Shown: positions 45,494 through 54,481 of the stretch, one piece after another
Position numbering within the stretch: the first letter of the stretch is position 1
Layout of the letters: each line of letters opens with the position of its first letter
Assembly: GCF_900111685.1 (NCBI RefSeq)
Contig: NZ_FOHX01000004.1
Location: 377,576 to 441,575 of the forward strand
DNA from: Nonomuraea wenchangensis
Lineage (GTDB): Bacteria; Actinomycetota; Actinomycetes; Streptosporangiales; Streptosporangiaceae
Reading direction: 5' to 3'
Length of the DNA: 64,000 bases
Made by a program: the position numbers and the translations under genes
The notes under the pieces: generated by a model
Told to the model about the DNA's origin: nothing
Seen by the model: only the letters and a program-made list of their open reading frames with translations
The model's database searches: none

Positions 45494-45549
45494 GCGCCGA
45501 ACATAGTTCCACCACGCCCTGCCGGTCAATCACTTGATGGAATGCGGGC

Positions 45550-45829
45550 TCAGTCCGGCGCCCAGTACTTCGTCATGGCCGCGTCGAGCTGCCGCACCAC
45601 CGGCTGCCAGCTCTTCGGGAGCGTGTAGCGGCTCGCGCGGTGCCCCTTGTGGGCGAGGGTGTACTTCAGGAAGTCCGCGCCCCGCGGGGCCGGCTCCGAG
45701 CGGCCGACGCGGAGGCCGCTCAGCGCCGTACGGAGCCTGCGCTCCTCCTTGCCCGTGAGGCACTTGTCCACGGTCGGCCCGGTACGGCGGCTCAACCGCA
45801 CCCGTGAGCGCGATGCGCCAGATCCTCAT
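45550..45829 (-). pseudogene. Small gene, probably frameshifted (possible emfourin-like)
   Basis: The last 83 codons (45801 to 45550) read VDKCLTGKEERRLRTALSGL, GADFLKYTLAHKGHRASRY and end KYWAPD. A preceding start, ATG 45829 with AGGGG upstream, reads MRIWRIALT in a different frame. Removing one G from the GGG at about 45801-45803 joins the frames. The composite resembles the small protealysin-inhibitor (emfourin) fold in outline, which is tentative. Either a broken gene or a homopolymer sequencing error. Confidence 0.4.
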
Positions 45830-45861
45830 GCCCCTATGACGGGCCGGCGGGCCGATCGGGT

Positions 45862-47043
45862 TCACCGCAACGCGTCCACGGGCTCCATCCGGGCCGCGCG
45901 CCACGCCGGATGCAGCCCGGCCAGCAGCCCCACCAGCGCTCCCGCGAGCGGCGCGGCGATCGCCAGCCGCACGTCCAGCAGCGGCGTCCACTGCTGGACG
46001 GCCGAGACCGCGACGATCGCGACCACGCCCAGGCTCGCGCCGATCACGCCGCCGGCCAGCCCGATCAGCGTCGACTCCAGCAGGAACTGGGCGGCGACAT
46101 GCCGCCTGGCCGCGCCGAGCGCCCGGCGCAGGCCGATCTCCTGGACGCGCTCCATCACGGTGACGAGCGTGACGTTCGCGATGCCGAGCGCGCCCACGAC
46201 GAGCGAGACCAGGCCGAGGATGAGGAAGAGCGCGTCGGCGTCGTCCCGCGCCGCGTCCCTGGCCCTGGCGGGGCTGGGCGGGGCGATCACCTGCAGCAGG
46301 TCGCCGGCCCCGGGGCTGAGCGCCGCCGGGGCCTGACGCGCGATCAGGTCCGTCGCGCCCAGGCTGGTGTTGACCAGCACCCTGGTCACCTCGCGCAGCC
46401 CGAACCGCCGCCCCGCGGTGGGCGGCAGGATCACGGCCGCGCTCAGGTTCCGCTCCCGCCGCAGGTCGCCGAGCACCCCGAGCACCGTGTACGCGTGCCC
46501 GCCGACGAAGATCGCCGGCGCCCGGTCGAGCCGGGTGATCCCGAGCATCCTGGCCGCCTCCTCGCCGATCACGGCCACCCGGTCGCCGCGCCGGACGTGC
46601 CCCTCGTCGTAGAAACGGCCCAGCGTCATCCGGCCGCGCGCGGCACCGGGCAGCCCGGTCGTGGCGGCCAGCACGGTCAGGGCGTGCGTGGTGACCCGGG
46701 CGGGGTCCACGAGGGCGTTGGAGCGCACGGACACGTTCGCGCCCTCCACCGCGTCGGCCACCGCGGCGGCCGACTCCACGCCGCGCAGCCGGGTCAGCCG
46801 CTCCACCGCGTCCCAGGTCACCACCGGCGCCCCGGTGGTCGATTCGGGCACCTCCACGGTGACGGCCGTCGCGGCCAGCTCGTCGAAGCGGCCGACGATC
46901 TGGTTGCCCGCCGTGGCGGCCACGCCCAGCGTGACGACCAGCGTGGTGATGCCGAGCACGGTGCCGAGCGTGGTCAGCGCCGTCCGCACCGGCCTGGCCA
47001 GCAGGCCGGCGACCGCCTCGCCGGCCAGGTCGCGTACGTGCAT
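45862..47043 (-). CDS. MacB/FtsX-type ABC transporter permease
   Basis: About 393 residues. N-terminal membrane helix, MacB-type extracytoplasmic domain (about 45-250), then three membrane helices in the C-terminal part (DALFLILGLVSLVVGALGIANVTLV and following) with the conserved EIGLRRALGA loop. Overlaps the ATPase stop by 1 bp. Exports peptide, antibiotic or lipoprotein-type cargo together with the ATPase and HlyD-like protein. Confidence 0.9.
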   Translation of the reverse strand: MHVRDLAGEAVAGLLARPVRTALTTLGTVLGITTLVVTLGVAATAGNQIVGRFDELAATAVTVEVPESTTGAPVVTWDAVERLTRLRGVESAAAVADAVEGANVSVRSNALVDPARVTTHALTVLAATTGLPGAARGRMTLGRFYDEGHVRRGDRVAVIGEEAARMLGITRLDRAPAIFVGGHAYTVLGVLGDLRRERNLSAAVILPPTAGRRFGLREVTRVLVNTSLGATDLIARQAPAALSPGAGDLLQVIAPPSPARARDAARDDADALFLILGLVSLVVGALGIANVTLVTVMERVQEIGLRRALGAARRHVAAQFLLESTLIGLAGGVIGASLGVVAIVAVSAVQQWTPLLDVRLAIAAPLAGALVGLLAGLHPAWRAARMEPVDALR

Positions 47044-47735
47044 CACTCCTCCTCCACCAGCACGCCGTCGGTGATCCGCACCCGGCGCCCGGCCCGCTCG
47101 CTGACCTCCTGCTCGTGCGTGATGACCACGATCGTCAGGCCCTGCTCCCGCAGCTCCCCGAACAGGTCGAGCACCGCCTCGGTGTTGCGGCTGTCCAGGT
47201 TGCCGGTGGGCTCGTCGCACAGCAGCAGCGACGGGCCGCCCAGGAGGGCGCGGGCGATGGCCGCCCGCTGGCGCTCGCCGCCGGACAGCCGATCCGGCGC
47301 GAACCCGGTCCGGTGGCCGAGGCCCACCCGCTCCAGCGCCGCGAGGGCCCGCTCCCGCCTGCCCCTGCGCGGCCGGCCGCCGTAGATCTCGGCCAGCATG
47401 ACGTTCTCCAGCACGCTGCGGTGCGGGAGCAGGTGGAAGGACTGGAAGACGAAGCCGATCCGGCCGCCGCGCAGCCGGGTCCTGGCCCCGTCCCTGAGCG
47501 TCGTGGTCTCCACGCCGTCCAGGCGGTAGCCGCCGGACGTCGGGCGGTCCAGCAGCCCCACCACGTTCAGCAGGGTGGACTTGCCGGAGCCCGACGGGCC
47601 GACGATCGCCAGGTGCTCGCCCCGCTCCACGCGCAGCGACACCTCGCGCAGCGCGCGGACCGGCGGCGCGGCGGGATACTCCCTGGAGACCTTCACCAGC
47701 TCGACGACGGGTGGCGGTGTCCCCCGATCAGCCAC
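47043..47735 (-). CDS. MacB-type ABC transporter ATPase
   Basis: About 230 residues. Walker A GPSGSGKST, Q loop FVFQSFHLLP, signature LSGGERQ, Walker B LLLCDEPTGNLD and a switch His in THEQEV. The GTG start overlaps the HlyD stop region by 8 bp. Confidence 0.93.
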   Translation of the reverse strand: MADRGTPPPVVELVKVSREYPAAPPVRALREVSLRVERGEHLAIVGPSGSGKSTLLNVVGLLDRPTSGGYRLDGVETTTLRDGARTRLRGGRIGFVFQSFHLLPHRSVLENVMLAEIYGGRPRRGRRERALAALERVGLGHRTGFAPDRLSGGERQRAAIARALLGGPSLLLCDEPTGNLDSRNTEAVLDLFGELREQGLTIVVITHEQEVSERAGRRVRITDGVLVEEE

Positions 47736-49461
47736 CGCTCACCACCACCCGGTCGCCCTCCTTGAGCGCGCCGCCGACCTCGACGTTCCCGTCGGCGGTC
47801 AGGCCCGTACGCACCTCGACGTCCCTGGTCCGGTCCGTCGCGTACTCGACCCGCACCCGGGCCCTGCCGTCCGCCGACGTGATCACCGCGGCCACCGGGA
47901 CGACCAGCACCGGCTCCTCGGTCGCCCCCACCGTCACCCGTACGGTCACCGCGACGCCCGCCCGCAGGCCCGCGCGCCCGGTCGGCGAGAGCAGGACGGC
48001 CTGGGAGCCCTCGGGCGGCTCCTCCCCGCCGGGCCGCCCGGCCTGCTCGCCTACCGCGCTAAGCCGGGCCTGGTACGTCCGGCCCGAGTCCAGCTCGACG
48101 GTGGCCTTCATGCCGGGCCGCAACAGCTCGGCCTCGGCCGCCTCGACCGACCCGGTCACCGCGAACGCCGAGCTGGTCACCGTCGCCACCTCGCCCTCGA
48201 CGGGCCGGCCCGGCTTCGCCGCGACCTTCTGGACGCGGGCGGGCAGCTTCGGCAGGAACACCACCTCGCCCGGCGGGATCGACACGCCGTAGGTGCGGGC
48301 GTACTCGGCCAGCATCTCCTCGGCCGCGGCCACGTCCGCCCTCGCGCCGGCCACCTTCATGCGGGCCGGGGAGAGCTGCCTGGCCTGGCGTAGCGCCTGT
48401 TCGGCGGTCACCACCGCCTCCTTCGCGGCCCTCACCGCGCTGCGCAGCTCCGCCAGCCTGGACTCGCCGGCCTCCTCGGCCTTGCGCAGTGCCAGGTCAC
48501 GGGCCTGATGGGCCGCCGCCAGGTCCGCCCTGGCGTTGGCCACCTTCAGCTCCAGCAGGCTCGTGTCGACGGAGGCGGTCGGCCGGGGGGTGGCCGTGAC
48601 CTCCGCGGTCGGCGAGGTCGCCGGGTCGGTCGTCGGCTGGGAGACGGCCTGGTAGAGGGCCTGTTCGGCTTCGAGGAGGCGTTCGCGCGCCGCTCGGACG
48701 GCCGCGTCCGCCGCCGCCAGGTCGGCCTCGTCGGCGGGCGTCGGCCCGCCGGACTCGGCCTCGGCCAGCGCGGCGCGCGCCGCCTTCAGGTCCTTCTCCG
48801 CGTTGTCCAGCCGGACCTTCAGCGGCAGCACGTCACGCCCACGGTCCAGGGCCTGCTGCTCGGTCGCCAGGCTCTCCCTGGCCGTCCGTACGGCCTTGCG
48901 CAGCGTCTCGTACGTCTGCCGCTCGGACAGCGTCGGCTGCTGGGCCTCGTACCCCTTCTTGGCGTACATGCGGGTCACGGCGGCGATCGTGGCGCGGTCG
49001 AACACGCCAGAGGCGGGCGCGCGGTAGCCGAGCCGGCGCAGGGCCCGCTGCAGTTGCCGTACGTCGGCCCCCTTGCCGCCGGGGGCGATCGTGCGGTGCA
49101 TCGGCACCGCGCCGCGCAGGGCGAACACCGGGCGGCCGTTGACCTCCATCAGCACGGCGCCCTCGCCGATCCGGCCCTTGCGCGGCGCGCGGGTGGCCCG
49201 CTGCAGCTCGGCGTCGCCGCCGACCACGCCGGCCAGGGTGACCGGCAGCGGGGAGCCGTACTCCAGCATGCCGCTGAGCACCACCGTGCTGACCAGCTTG
49301 CGGCGCTCCACGGCGGCGGTGACGAGCGAGGCGGCGGGCGCGGCGCGGCGGGCAGCCTCGTCGGCGGGGGAGCGCAGCCGGGCGCCGACCGCCCAGCCGG
49401 CGCCCGCGATGACGACCACGCCGGCCACGACGCCGGCGAGGAGCCTGCGTGGGGATCTCAT
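47728..49461 (-). CDS. HlyD-like periplasmic adaptor with peptidoglycan-binding domain
   Basis: About 577 residues. N-terminal membrane anchor (about 8-27), a lipoyl/beta-barrel region, a PG_binding_1 domain (about 125-175, GKGADVRQLQRALRRLGY), a long coiled coil of Ala/Arg-rich helices (about 190-400) and the adaptor beta domains (about 405-577). The combination is characteristic of the Gram-positive MacAB-type exporters where the adaptor binds peptidoglycan. Follows the lipoprotein by 9 bp. Confidence 0.9.
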   Translation of the reverse strand: MRSPRRLLAGVVAGVVVIAGAGWAVGARLRSPADEAARRAAPAASLVTAAVERRKLVSTVVLSGMLEYGSPLPVTLAGVVGGDAELQRATRAPRKGRIGEGAVLMEVNGRPVFALRGAVPMHRTIAPGGKGADVRQLQRALRRLGYRAPASGVFDRATIAAVTRMYAKKGYEAQQPTLSERQTYETLRKAVRTARESLATEQQALDRGRDVLPLKVRLDNAEKDLKAARAALAEAESGGPTPADEADLAAADAAVRAARERLLEAEQALYQAVSQPTTDPATSPTAEVTATPRPTASVDTSLLELKVANARADLAAAHQARDLALRKAEEAGESRLAELRSAVRAAKEAVVTAEQALRQARQLSPARMKVAGARADVAAAEEMLAEYARTYGVSIPPGEVVFLPKLPARVQKVAAKPGRPVEGEVATVTSSAFAVTGSVEAAEAELLRPGMKATVELDSGRTYQARLSAVGEQAGRPGGEEPPEGSQAVLLSPTGRAGLRAGVAVTVRVTVGATEEPVLVVPVAAVITSADGRARVRVEYATDRTRDVEVRTGLTADGNVEVGGALKEGDRVVVSGG

Positions 49462-49470
49462 GAGGGCCGG

Positions 49471-50376
49471 TCAGAAGGCGAAGCGGTCGTTGACCTGCCG
49501 CTGGAGCACGGTCTCCTTGGGCAGGTAGGCCGCGTAGAAGTCCTTGCCGCACTCCAGGTCGTCGAGGGCCGCCTTGATCTCCTTGGTGAGGTACGGCCTG
49601 GCCTGCTCGGGGGTGAGCGTCGGCATCTGGATCTGCTTGGTGTCCTTCGTCATCTTCGGTCCGCCGGGCTGGTCGCCCTGCTGCTCGCGGCCCAGCTTGC
49701 TCTGCTGGTCCAGGAACGTGAGCTCGCCGCGCCTGTCCATGGCGGTCGGCTTGGTGTCGCTGACGGCGTAGCCCTTGCCTTTGAGGCAGGTGGCCATGGA
49801 GCCGGCCAGGCTCACCAGCTCCTGGTCGCCGTCGAGCTCGGCGGCCTTGGCCCGCTTGTGGGCCTGGGCGATCTGGCCGTAGTAGTCCATGCCCGACTTC
49901 AGGGTCAGACCGAGGGCCTGCTTGCCCGCCACGGCGACGCAGGCGTCCCTGGCCTCCTGGTAGGCCTCCCCCTGGGACGGCGAGAGCGCTCCCGCGATCT
50001 TGATGTTGGGGTCCTGGACGGGCTCTCCGCCCATGTGCTCCGGGGCGTTCAGCTCCTTGGGGTAGACGTGCAGGGCGAAGACCCCGAAACCGTACTTCTC
50101 GCGGTAGGTCCGCATCGCCTCGTAGTCGCCGGAGGCGAGCTTGCGCTCCTGGTCGCTCTCCTGCTTCTCCGGCTTCACGTACGGCACGTACGTGAAGCCC
50201 TTCTGCTTCATGCAGTCGGCCTTGGCGGCCTCGAACTGGCGCTTCTTGTCCTGGACGGCCGTGCTCGGGGCGGCCGTGTCCGGGGCGGCGGCCGGGCTCC
50301 CGGCGGCGCCTCCGCAGGCGCAGAGGGCGGTCGCCGCGACGGACATGGCAAGGGCCAGGCGGGATCTCTTGAGCAT
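49471..50376 (-). CDS. Secreted lipoprotein, first gene of exporter operon
   Basis: About 301 residues. An N-terminal signal with a lipobox-like LCAC before a Gly/Ala linker, then a Lys- and Glu-rich, Cys-containing domain (FEAAKADCMKQKGFTYVPYV, then two more Cys pairs). Such proteins, with conserved Cys and CMKQKG, sit at the head of PadR-controlled MacAB-type operons in related actinomycetes. Role unknown, perhaps substrate capture or regulation of the exporter. A PadR operator copy lies 15 bp upstream of the ATG. Confidence 0.8.
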   Translation of the reverse strand: MLKRSRLALAMSVAATALCACGGAAGSPAAAPDTAAPSTAVQDKKRQFEAAKADCMKQKGFTYVPYVKPEKQESDQERKLASGDYEAMRTYREKYGFGVFALHVYPKELNAPEHMGGEPVQDPNIKIAGALSPSQGEAYQEARDACVAVAGKQALGLTLKSGMDYYGQIAQAHKRAKAAELDGDQELVSLAGSMATCLKGKGYAVSDTKPTAMDRRGELTFLDQQSKLGREQQGDQPGGPKMTKDTKQIQMPTLTPEQARPYLTKEIKAALDDLECGKDFYAAYLPKETVLQRQVNDRFAF

Positions 50377-50391
50377 GGGACGAGACCATAC

Positions 50392-50404
50392 TCCGTTCAA
50401 CGAA
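50392..50404. promoter_or_regulatory. PadR-type operator, variant copy
   Basis: TCCGTTCAACGAA, 12 of 13 bases identical to the perfect palindrome before padR. Located between the lipoprotein start and the end of the membrane protein gene, so it can control the exporter operon. Confidence 0.65.
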
Positions 50405-50410
50405 GCATGG

Positions 50411-51307
50411 TCAATCCAGGCAGTGCCGTCGCTGCCGCAGCGGCACGAACGCGGCGGCCGTCGTCAGCAGGACGAGGATGCCCGCGTAGGCGAGGTGCTG
50501 CCGGCCGAGCTGCTGGACGTGAAAGGCCAGCTCGCCGAGGACCACGAGCAGATAGATCCCCGACGCCATCGCCCACCGGTGGTCGCGCGCCAGGTAGCCG
50601 CCCGTCACCGCCAGCCCGAGCGCCACCGCCTCCACGGCCATCCTGCTCAGGCTGATCGGGTGCTCCGTCCCCTCCGCCATCCACGCGGGGCCCGCCCACG
50701 CGACCGGTACGACCGCCGCCCACCACCACCACGACCTGGCCCGCGCCGGCCGCCGCAGCGACGCCAGCACCACCAGGCCGATCAGCACGATCGCGTAGCC
50801 GGCGGCCACCAGGAACGGATCGCTGTCCTGGAACAGCGCCCGCCCGGAGAGCCCGCCCGGGTGCACCGGCAGCACGGTCACGTCGAACCACTGCCGGCCC
50901 GAGGCGAGCGCGACCGCCTTCACGGCGGTGAGCAGCGTGAGCGCGAAGGCCGTACGCAGCCGTCCGCGCAGGATCGCGAGCAGCGCCGACGCCGACAGCA
51001 GCGTCCACAGCGGCAGCTCGCGCGCGTACGGGAGCAACGCGGCCAGGTTCGCCACCGCGACGGCCGTGACGCCCAGATGCAGGCCGTCCTCCCAGGCGCT
51101 GCCGGTCGCCTGGTGCGTGACGCGGCTGCGTAAGCCGCCCGTCAGCAGGCCCCACGCCTCCCGGAGCACGGGCATCCTCCTGCCGGGGGCGGCGTCCTCC
51201 AGCAGCACGTCCAGCAGCTCGTCGCCGTGCGCCCGCCGGTAGGGGCGCGGGTAGGCCAGCAGCAGCCTGCGGTAACGCCGTTCGAGCGGGTCGCCGGGCG
51301 CCGTCAT
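50411..51307 (-). CDS. Polytopic membrane protein next to PadR
   Basis: About 298 residues. The cytoplasmic N-terminus (RRYRRLLLAYPRPYRRAHGDELLDVLLE) is typical of small membrane proteins encoded beside PadR regulators; it is followed by about seven membrane helices. Its ATG overlaps the PadR stop by 4 bp. Likely co-regulated and possibly a target or sensor of the PadR system. Confidence 0.75.
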   Translation of the reverse strand: MTAPGDPLERRYRRLLLAYPRPYRRAHGDELLDVLLEDAAPGRRMPVLREAWGLLTGGLRSRVTHQATGSAWEDGLHLGVTAVAVANLAALLPYARELPLWTLLSASALLAILRGRLRTAFALTLLTAVKAVALASGRQWFDVTVLPVHPGGLSGRALFQDSDPFLVAAGYAIVLIGLVVLASLRRPARARSWWWWAAVVPVAWAGPAWMAEGTEHPISLSRMAVEAVALGLAVTGGYLARDHRWAMASGIYLLVVLGELAFHVQQLGRQHLAYAGILVLLTTAAAFVPLRQRRHCLD

Positions 51308-51627
51308 GCGCCGGACGGGCGCAGGACCAGGGCGGCCGCCTCCTGCATCCGCCTGGCCTCGGCCTCCACCAGCGCCTGGCCCTCGTCGGTGATCCTGAAG
51401 TAGCGCCGGTTGCGGCCGTTGACGGTCTCCTCGCGGTCCACGGCGATCACGCCCCGCTCGTTGAGCCGCTCCAGGATGCCGTAGAGCGTGCCGACGGACG
51501 GCTGGACCCGCCCGCGCGACAGCTCCTTGATCGACTTGCTGATCGCGTGTCCGTGCAGCGGGCCCGCACGCAGGGCCGTGAGCACGAAGTACATCGGCTC
51601 GCTGACTTCAGAGGTTCCCCTGGGCAT
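51304..51627 (-). CDS. PadR-family transcriptional regulator
   Basis: About 107 residues. PadR winged helix-turn-helix with YFVLTALRAGPLHGHAISK, SVGTLYGILERLNERG and a short C-terminal helix. A perfect TCCGTTCAACGGA palindrome lies 13 bp upstream of the start. It probably represses the downstream exporter operon and itself, as PadR exporters are often induced by their own substrate. Confidence 0.9.
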   Translation of the reverse strand: MPRGTSEVSEPMYFVLTALRAGPLHGHAISKSIKELSRGRVQPSVGTLYGILERLNERGVIAVDREETVNGRNRRYFRITDEGQALVEAEARRMQEAAALVLRPSGA

Positions 51628-51640
51628 GGGGCGACATTAT

Positions 51641-51653
51641 TCCGTTCAACGGA
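51641..51653. promoter_or_regulatory. PadR-type operator TCCGTTCAACGGA
   Basis: Perfect 13-bp palindrome with central C, 13 bp upstream of the padR start. Matched at 12 of 13 positions at 50392. Confidence 0.75.
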
Positions 51654-51684
51654 GCGTCCGCAACGCCCAGGGGATCCGCCTGGC

Positions 51685-54213
51685 CTACCGGCAGCGCGCC
51701 CCATTGAGGTGGAACACCTCGGGCGCCGCATTCGGACCGGAGGTGTGCGTGCCGTTGAACCCGAACGTCACCTGCTGTCCGGGCTTGATCTTGCCGTTCC
51801 AGCTCAGCGCCTTGGCCGTCACCACCGGGCCCGACTGCGACAACGTCGCGCCCCAGACGTGCCCGGCCTCCTGACCGGCCGGGAACGCCCAGCGCAGGGT
51901 CCAGCCGTCCACCGCCTGCTTGCCGGTGTTCTCGATCACGACCTGCGCGGTGAACCCGCCCGGCCACGTGCCGTGCGCCGTGTACGAGACCCGGCAGTCC
52001 GAACGCTCGCCCCTGTCGGCAAGGAAGGCCGAGACCCAGGCCAGCGGCGAGTTCCAGTTGATGGTCAGCTCGTTCGTCGACCACGACTCGATGTGGTCGA
52101 TGTAGCAGAACTGCGGCTTGCAGCCCTGCAGCAGGCGCTGGGCGACGGGGTCCTGGATGGCGGAGTTCGGGCCGCCGGCCAGCGTGCCGCGCGGCGGGTT
52201 CGGCAGGGCGGGGTCGAGCTGGTGGGCGTACCAGCGGCTGTGCTGGTTCTTGGAGGCGACCTCGCCATAGCCGGTCACGTACGACTGGTTGAGCGCGTTG
52301 CGGCCCAGGATGTAGTCCATGCCCTCGCGGACGGCCGCGCGGTACTTCTCCTGCCCGGTCAGGTCATAGGCGGTGGCCACGACGACCAGGTTGTTCAGCA
52401 CCAGGTTGTTGGAGCCCCAGTCGTAGTCCGGCGGGTTGTAGGCCAGCCCGTACGGGTGCGCCCGCTGGATCGCCAGATACTTCTCGGCCCCCTCGACCAC
52501 CGACTGCCGCACCCGCGCCCGGTCCGGCAGCGCGTTGGGCACCGTCGCCAGCTCCAGGCGGCCGAGCTGGGCCGTGTTGCCCCAGTCGAAGCCGCGATCG
52601 CGCCAGATGTCGCCGGTGTGGTGCGGCGAGGCCAGGACGAAGTCCTTGAACTCCTTCTCGCCGGTCGTGATGTAGAGCTCGGCCGCCGCCCAGTAGAACT
52701 CGTCGCTGACGTCGGCGTCGTTGTAGGCGCCGCCGCCGGTGCCGTCGGCAGGGTCGGCGTACCTGGCGGGCTCGGCCTTGGCCGCCGCCCACGCCTTGCG
52801 GGCCGCCGTCAGGTTCCGCGCCGCGAACGCGGCGTCGTACGGCGCGAACAGCCGGGCCGCCTGCGCCGCCGTCGCGGCCAGGTTCAGCGTCGCCGCCGTG
52901 GACGGCGGGTGCAGCTCGCGCGGCTGCGGATCGAGGTGCGGCAGCAGCGGCAGCCCGGTCCAGGCCCGGTCGTGGATCTTGTGGTGGGCCATGCCGGCCA
53001 GCGGCTTGCCGTCCGGCACCTGCATGCTCAGCAGGAACTCCTGCTCCCAGCGGGCCTCGTCCAGGATGTCGGGGCGGCCGTTGCCGCTCTCCGGGATCGC
53101 GAGCTGGCCGTCCTTGAAGGCCGCCCGGTCGCGCTCGTAGGCGGACATGAGCTGGTGGACGGAGATGCCGCCGTTGACGACGTACTTGCCGTGGTCGCCG
53201 GCGTCGTACCAGCCGCCCTTGACGTCGAGCGAGTAGTCGCAGACGCCCGGTTGGCAGGGGACGCTCACGTCGCCCTGGTTGGGCGCGACGCCGAGGTGGC
53301 CGGCCGGGCGGGCGTAGCCGGGGCGCAGGCTGCCCAGGATCTCGATGCCGCTGCGCTGGGTGTAGTAGAACTTCAGCGCGTCGGTCGGGAGCTGGTCGTA
53401 GAGGTCGGCGGCGATGTCGAACGGGCGGCTCGTCTCGCCGTCGGCGGTGATCGTGTAGCCCTCACCGGCCTTGCGGTAGGAGCCGAAGTCGAGCGTGTGG
53501 ACGTTCTGGCCGGAGCTGGCGTCCACACCCCTGGGGGTGGTCCTGCCCTTGGCGACGGTCTCGTTGGCGGCGTTCTTGAGCTCCCAGTCCAGCGCGGCCG
53601 TGGCGGCGGTGACCACGGTGGCCTTCTTGGGGCCCGAGGGCAGGTAGCCGAGCATGTTCACGCGGACGCGGGGCCCGGTGTCCGGCTCGTAGACCTCGGG
53701 TTCCGCGCCGCCCTTCAGCGACACGTCGTCCATGCAGAACCTCCAGGGCTCGGCGCTGCCCCCGAGCTGGAACGCGACCTGCGCGTTCGGCAGCGACACG
53801 GGGGCGGTGAAGGTGTAGGAGTAGTCGTTGCCGGAGACGCTCATCTCGGGGGCGGCCGACAGATACTGCGTCCACGGGTCCACGGGGAGCTGGATCAGGG
53901 CGCGGCCGACCTTGGCGGGGGTGGCGGTGGCGAAGAACCCGAAGGCGTAGGTCTCGCCCTCGACCAGCGGGAGGTCGTTCTGGCCGATGATGACGTCCCA
54001 CGGGTTGGCGGTGCCGCCGGGGATGTCGGCGCACAGGCGGCCGTCCTGGACGGTGGGCGTCACGTTTCCGGTGCTCCACCAGGGGGCGGTGCCGGTGTCG
54101 AAGGTGCCGTTCACGATCTGCTCGGGTCCCTCGTCGGCGGCGCGGGCGGACGTCGCGGGGGACAGGGCGACCATGGTGAGGAGGGCCAGTAAGGCGGCCC
54201 GGCATCGGGGCAT
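51685..54213 (-). CDS. GH9 endoglucanase, CBM4/9-CelD_N-GH9-CBM2
   Basis: Secreted cellulase, about 842 residues. A signal peptide (to about residue 26) is followed by a CBM4/9-like module (about 30-175, [17 protein letters not shown]), a CelD_N Ig-like domain (about 185-270, [20 protein letters not shown]), the GH9 domain (about 280-730; [17 protein letters not shown] carries the catalytic Asp) and a C-terminal CBM2 (about 740-842). This is the E1/Cel9B architecture of Thermobifida, different from the GH9 at 2.3 kb. The start (ATG 54213) has AAAGGA upstream. It carries a 24-bp palindrome with the CelR core 17 bp upstream and a TGAAACTTTCA site further up, so two regulators may act on it. Confidence 0.93.
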   Translation of the reverse strand: MPRCRAALLALLTMVALSPATSARAADEGPEQIVNGTFDTGTAPWWSTGNVTPTVQDGRLCADIPGGTANPWDVIIGQNDLPLVEGETYAFGFFATATPAKVGRALIQLPVDPWTQYLSAAPEMSVSGNDYSYTFTAPVSLPNAQVAFQLGGSAEPWRFCMDDVSLKGGAEPEVYEPDTGPRVRVNMLGYLPSGPKKATVVTAATAALDWELKNAANETVAKGRTTPRGVDASSGQNVHTLDFGSYRKAGEGYTITADGETSRPFDIAADLYDQLPTDALKFYYTQRSGIEILGSLRPGYARPAGHLGVAPNQGDVSVPCQPGVCDYSLDVKGGWYDAGDHGKYVVNGGISVHQLMSAYERDRAAFKDGQLAIPESGNGRPDILDEARWEQEFLLSMQVPDGKPLAGMAHHKIHDRAWTGLPLLPHLDPQPRELHPPSTAATLNLAATAAQAARLFAPYDAAFAARNLTAARKAWAAAKAEPARYADPADGTGGGAYNDADVSDEFYWAAAELYITTGEKEFKDFVLASPHHTGDIWRDRGFDWGNTAQLGRLELATVPNALPDRARVRQSVVEGAEKYLAIQRAHPYGLAYNPPDYDWGSNNLVLNNLVVVATAYDLTGQEKYRAAVREGMDYILGRNALNQSYVTGYGEVASKNQHSRWYAHQLDPALPNPPRGTLAGGPNSAIQDPVAQRLLQGCKPQFCYIDHIESWSTNELTINWNSPLAWVSAFLADRGERSDCRVSYTAHGTWPGGFTAQVVIENTGKQAVDGWTLRWAFPAGQEAGHVWGATLSQSGPVVTAKALSWNGKIKPGQQVTFGFNGTHTSGPNAAPEVFHLNGARCR

Positions 54214-54229
54214 GGAGGTCCTTTGGGGG

Positions 54230-54253
54230 AGGATTGGGAGCGCTCCCAATCCT
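54230..54253. promoter_or_regulatory. Extended CebR/CelR-type operator
   Basis: A perfect 24-bp palindrome whose core (54235-54248) is TGGGAGCGCTCCCA, extended by 5 bp on each side. Ends 16 bp from the GH9 start. The extended form is unique in the window; the other two sites have only the 14-bp core. Confidence 0.92.
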
Positions 54254-54306
54254 GATGGGCCGGTAGGGCCGCGTCAACGGGGCCGCACCAACCATGATTC
54301 AGAACG

Positions 54307-54319
54307 GTGAAACTTTCAC
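54307..54319. promoter_or_regulatory. GTGAAACTTTCAC palindrome, candidate LacI-family operator
   Basis: 6-bp arms with a central C, 94 bp upstream of the GH9 start. Same core as 6644-6654 and 36049-36064. Confidence 0.5.
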
Positions 54320-54481
54320 GCGCCCACTCACTCGGGCTCCCTGCCGTCCCCGACAGTGAACGCCGGGCCGTCCCCTGCGTAGACCCAGATCTGACGCTGA
54401 CGTGTCTCTTACGCCCTTGAGAGATCCACTTGTCCTGGCCTCGGGTACGGGTGCCGTGATCACATTCAGGAGGCACCGGAG

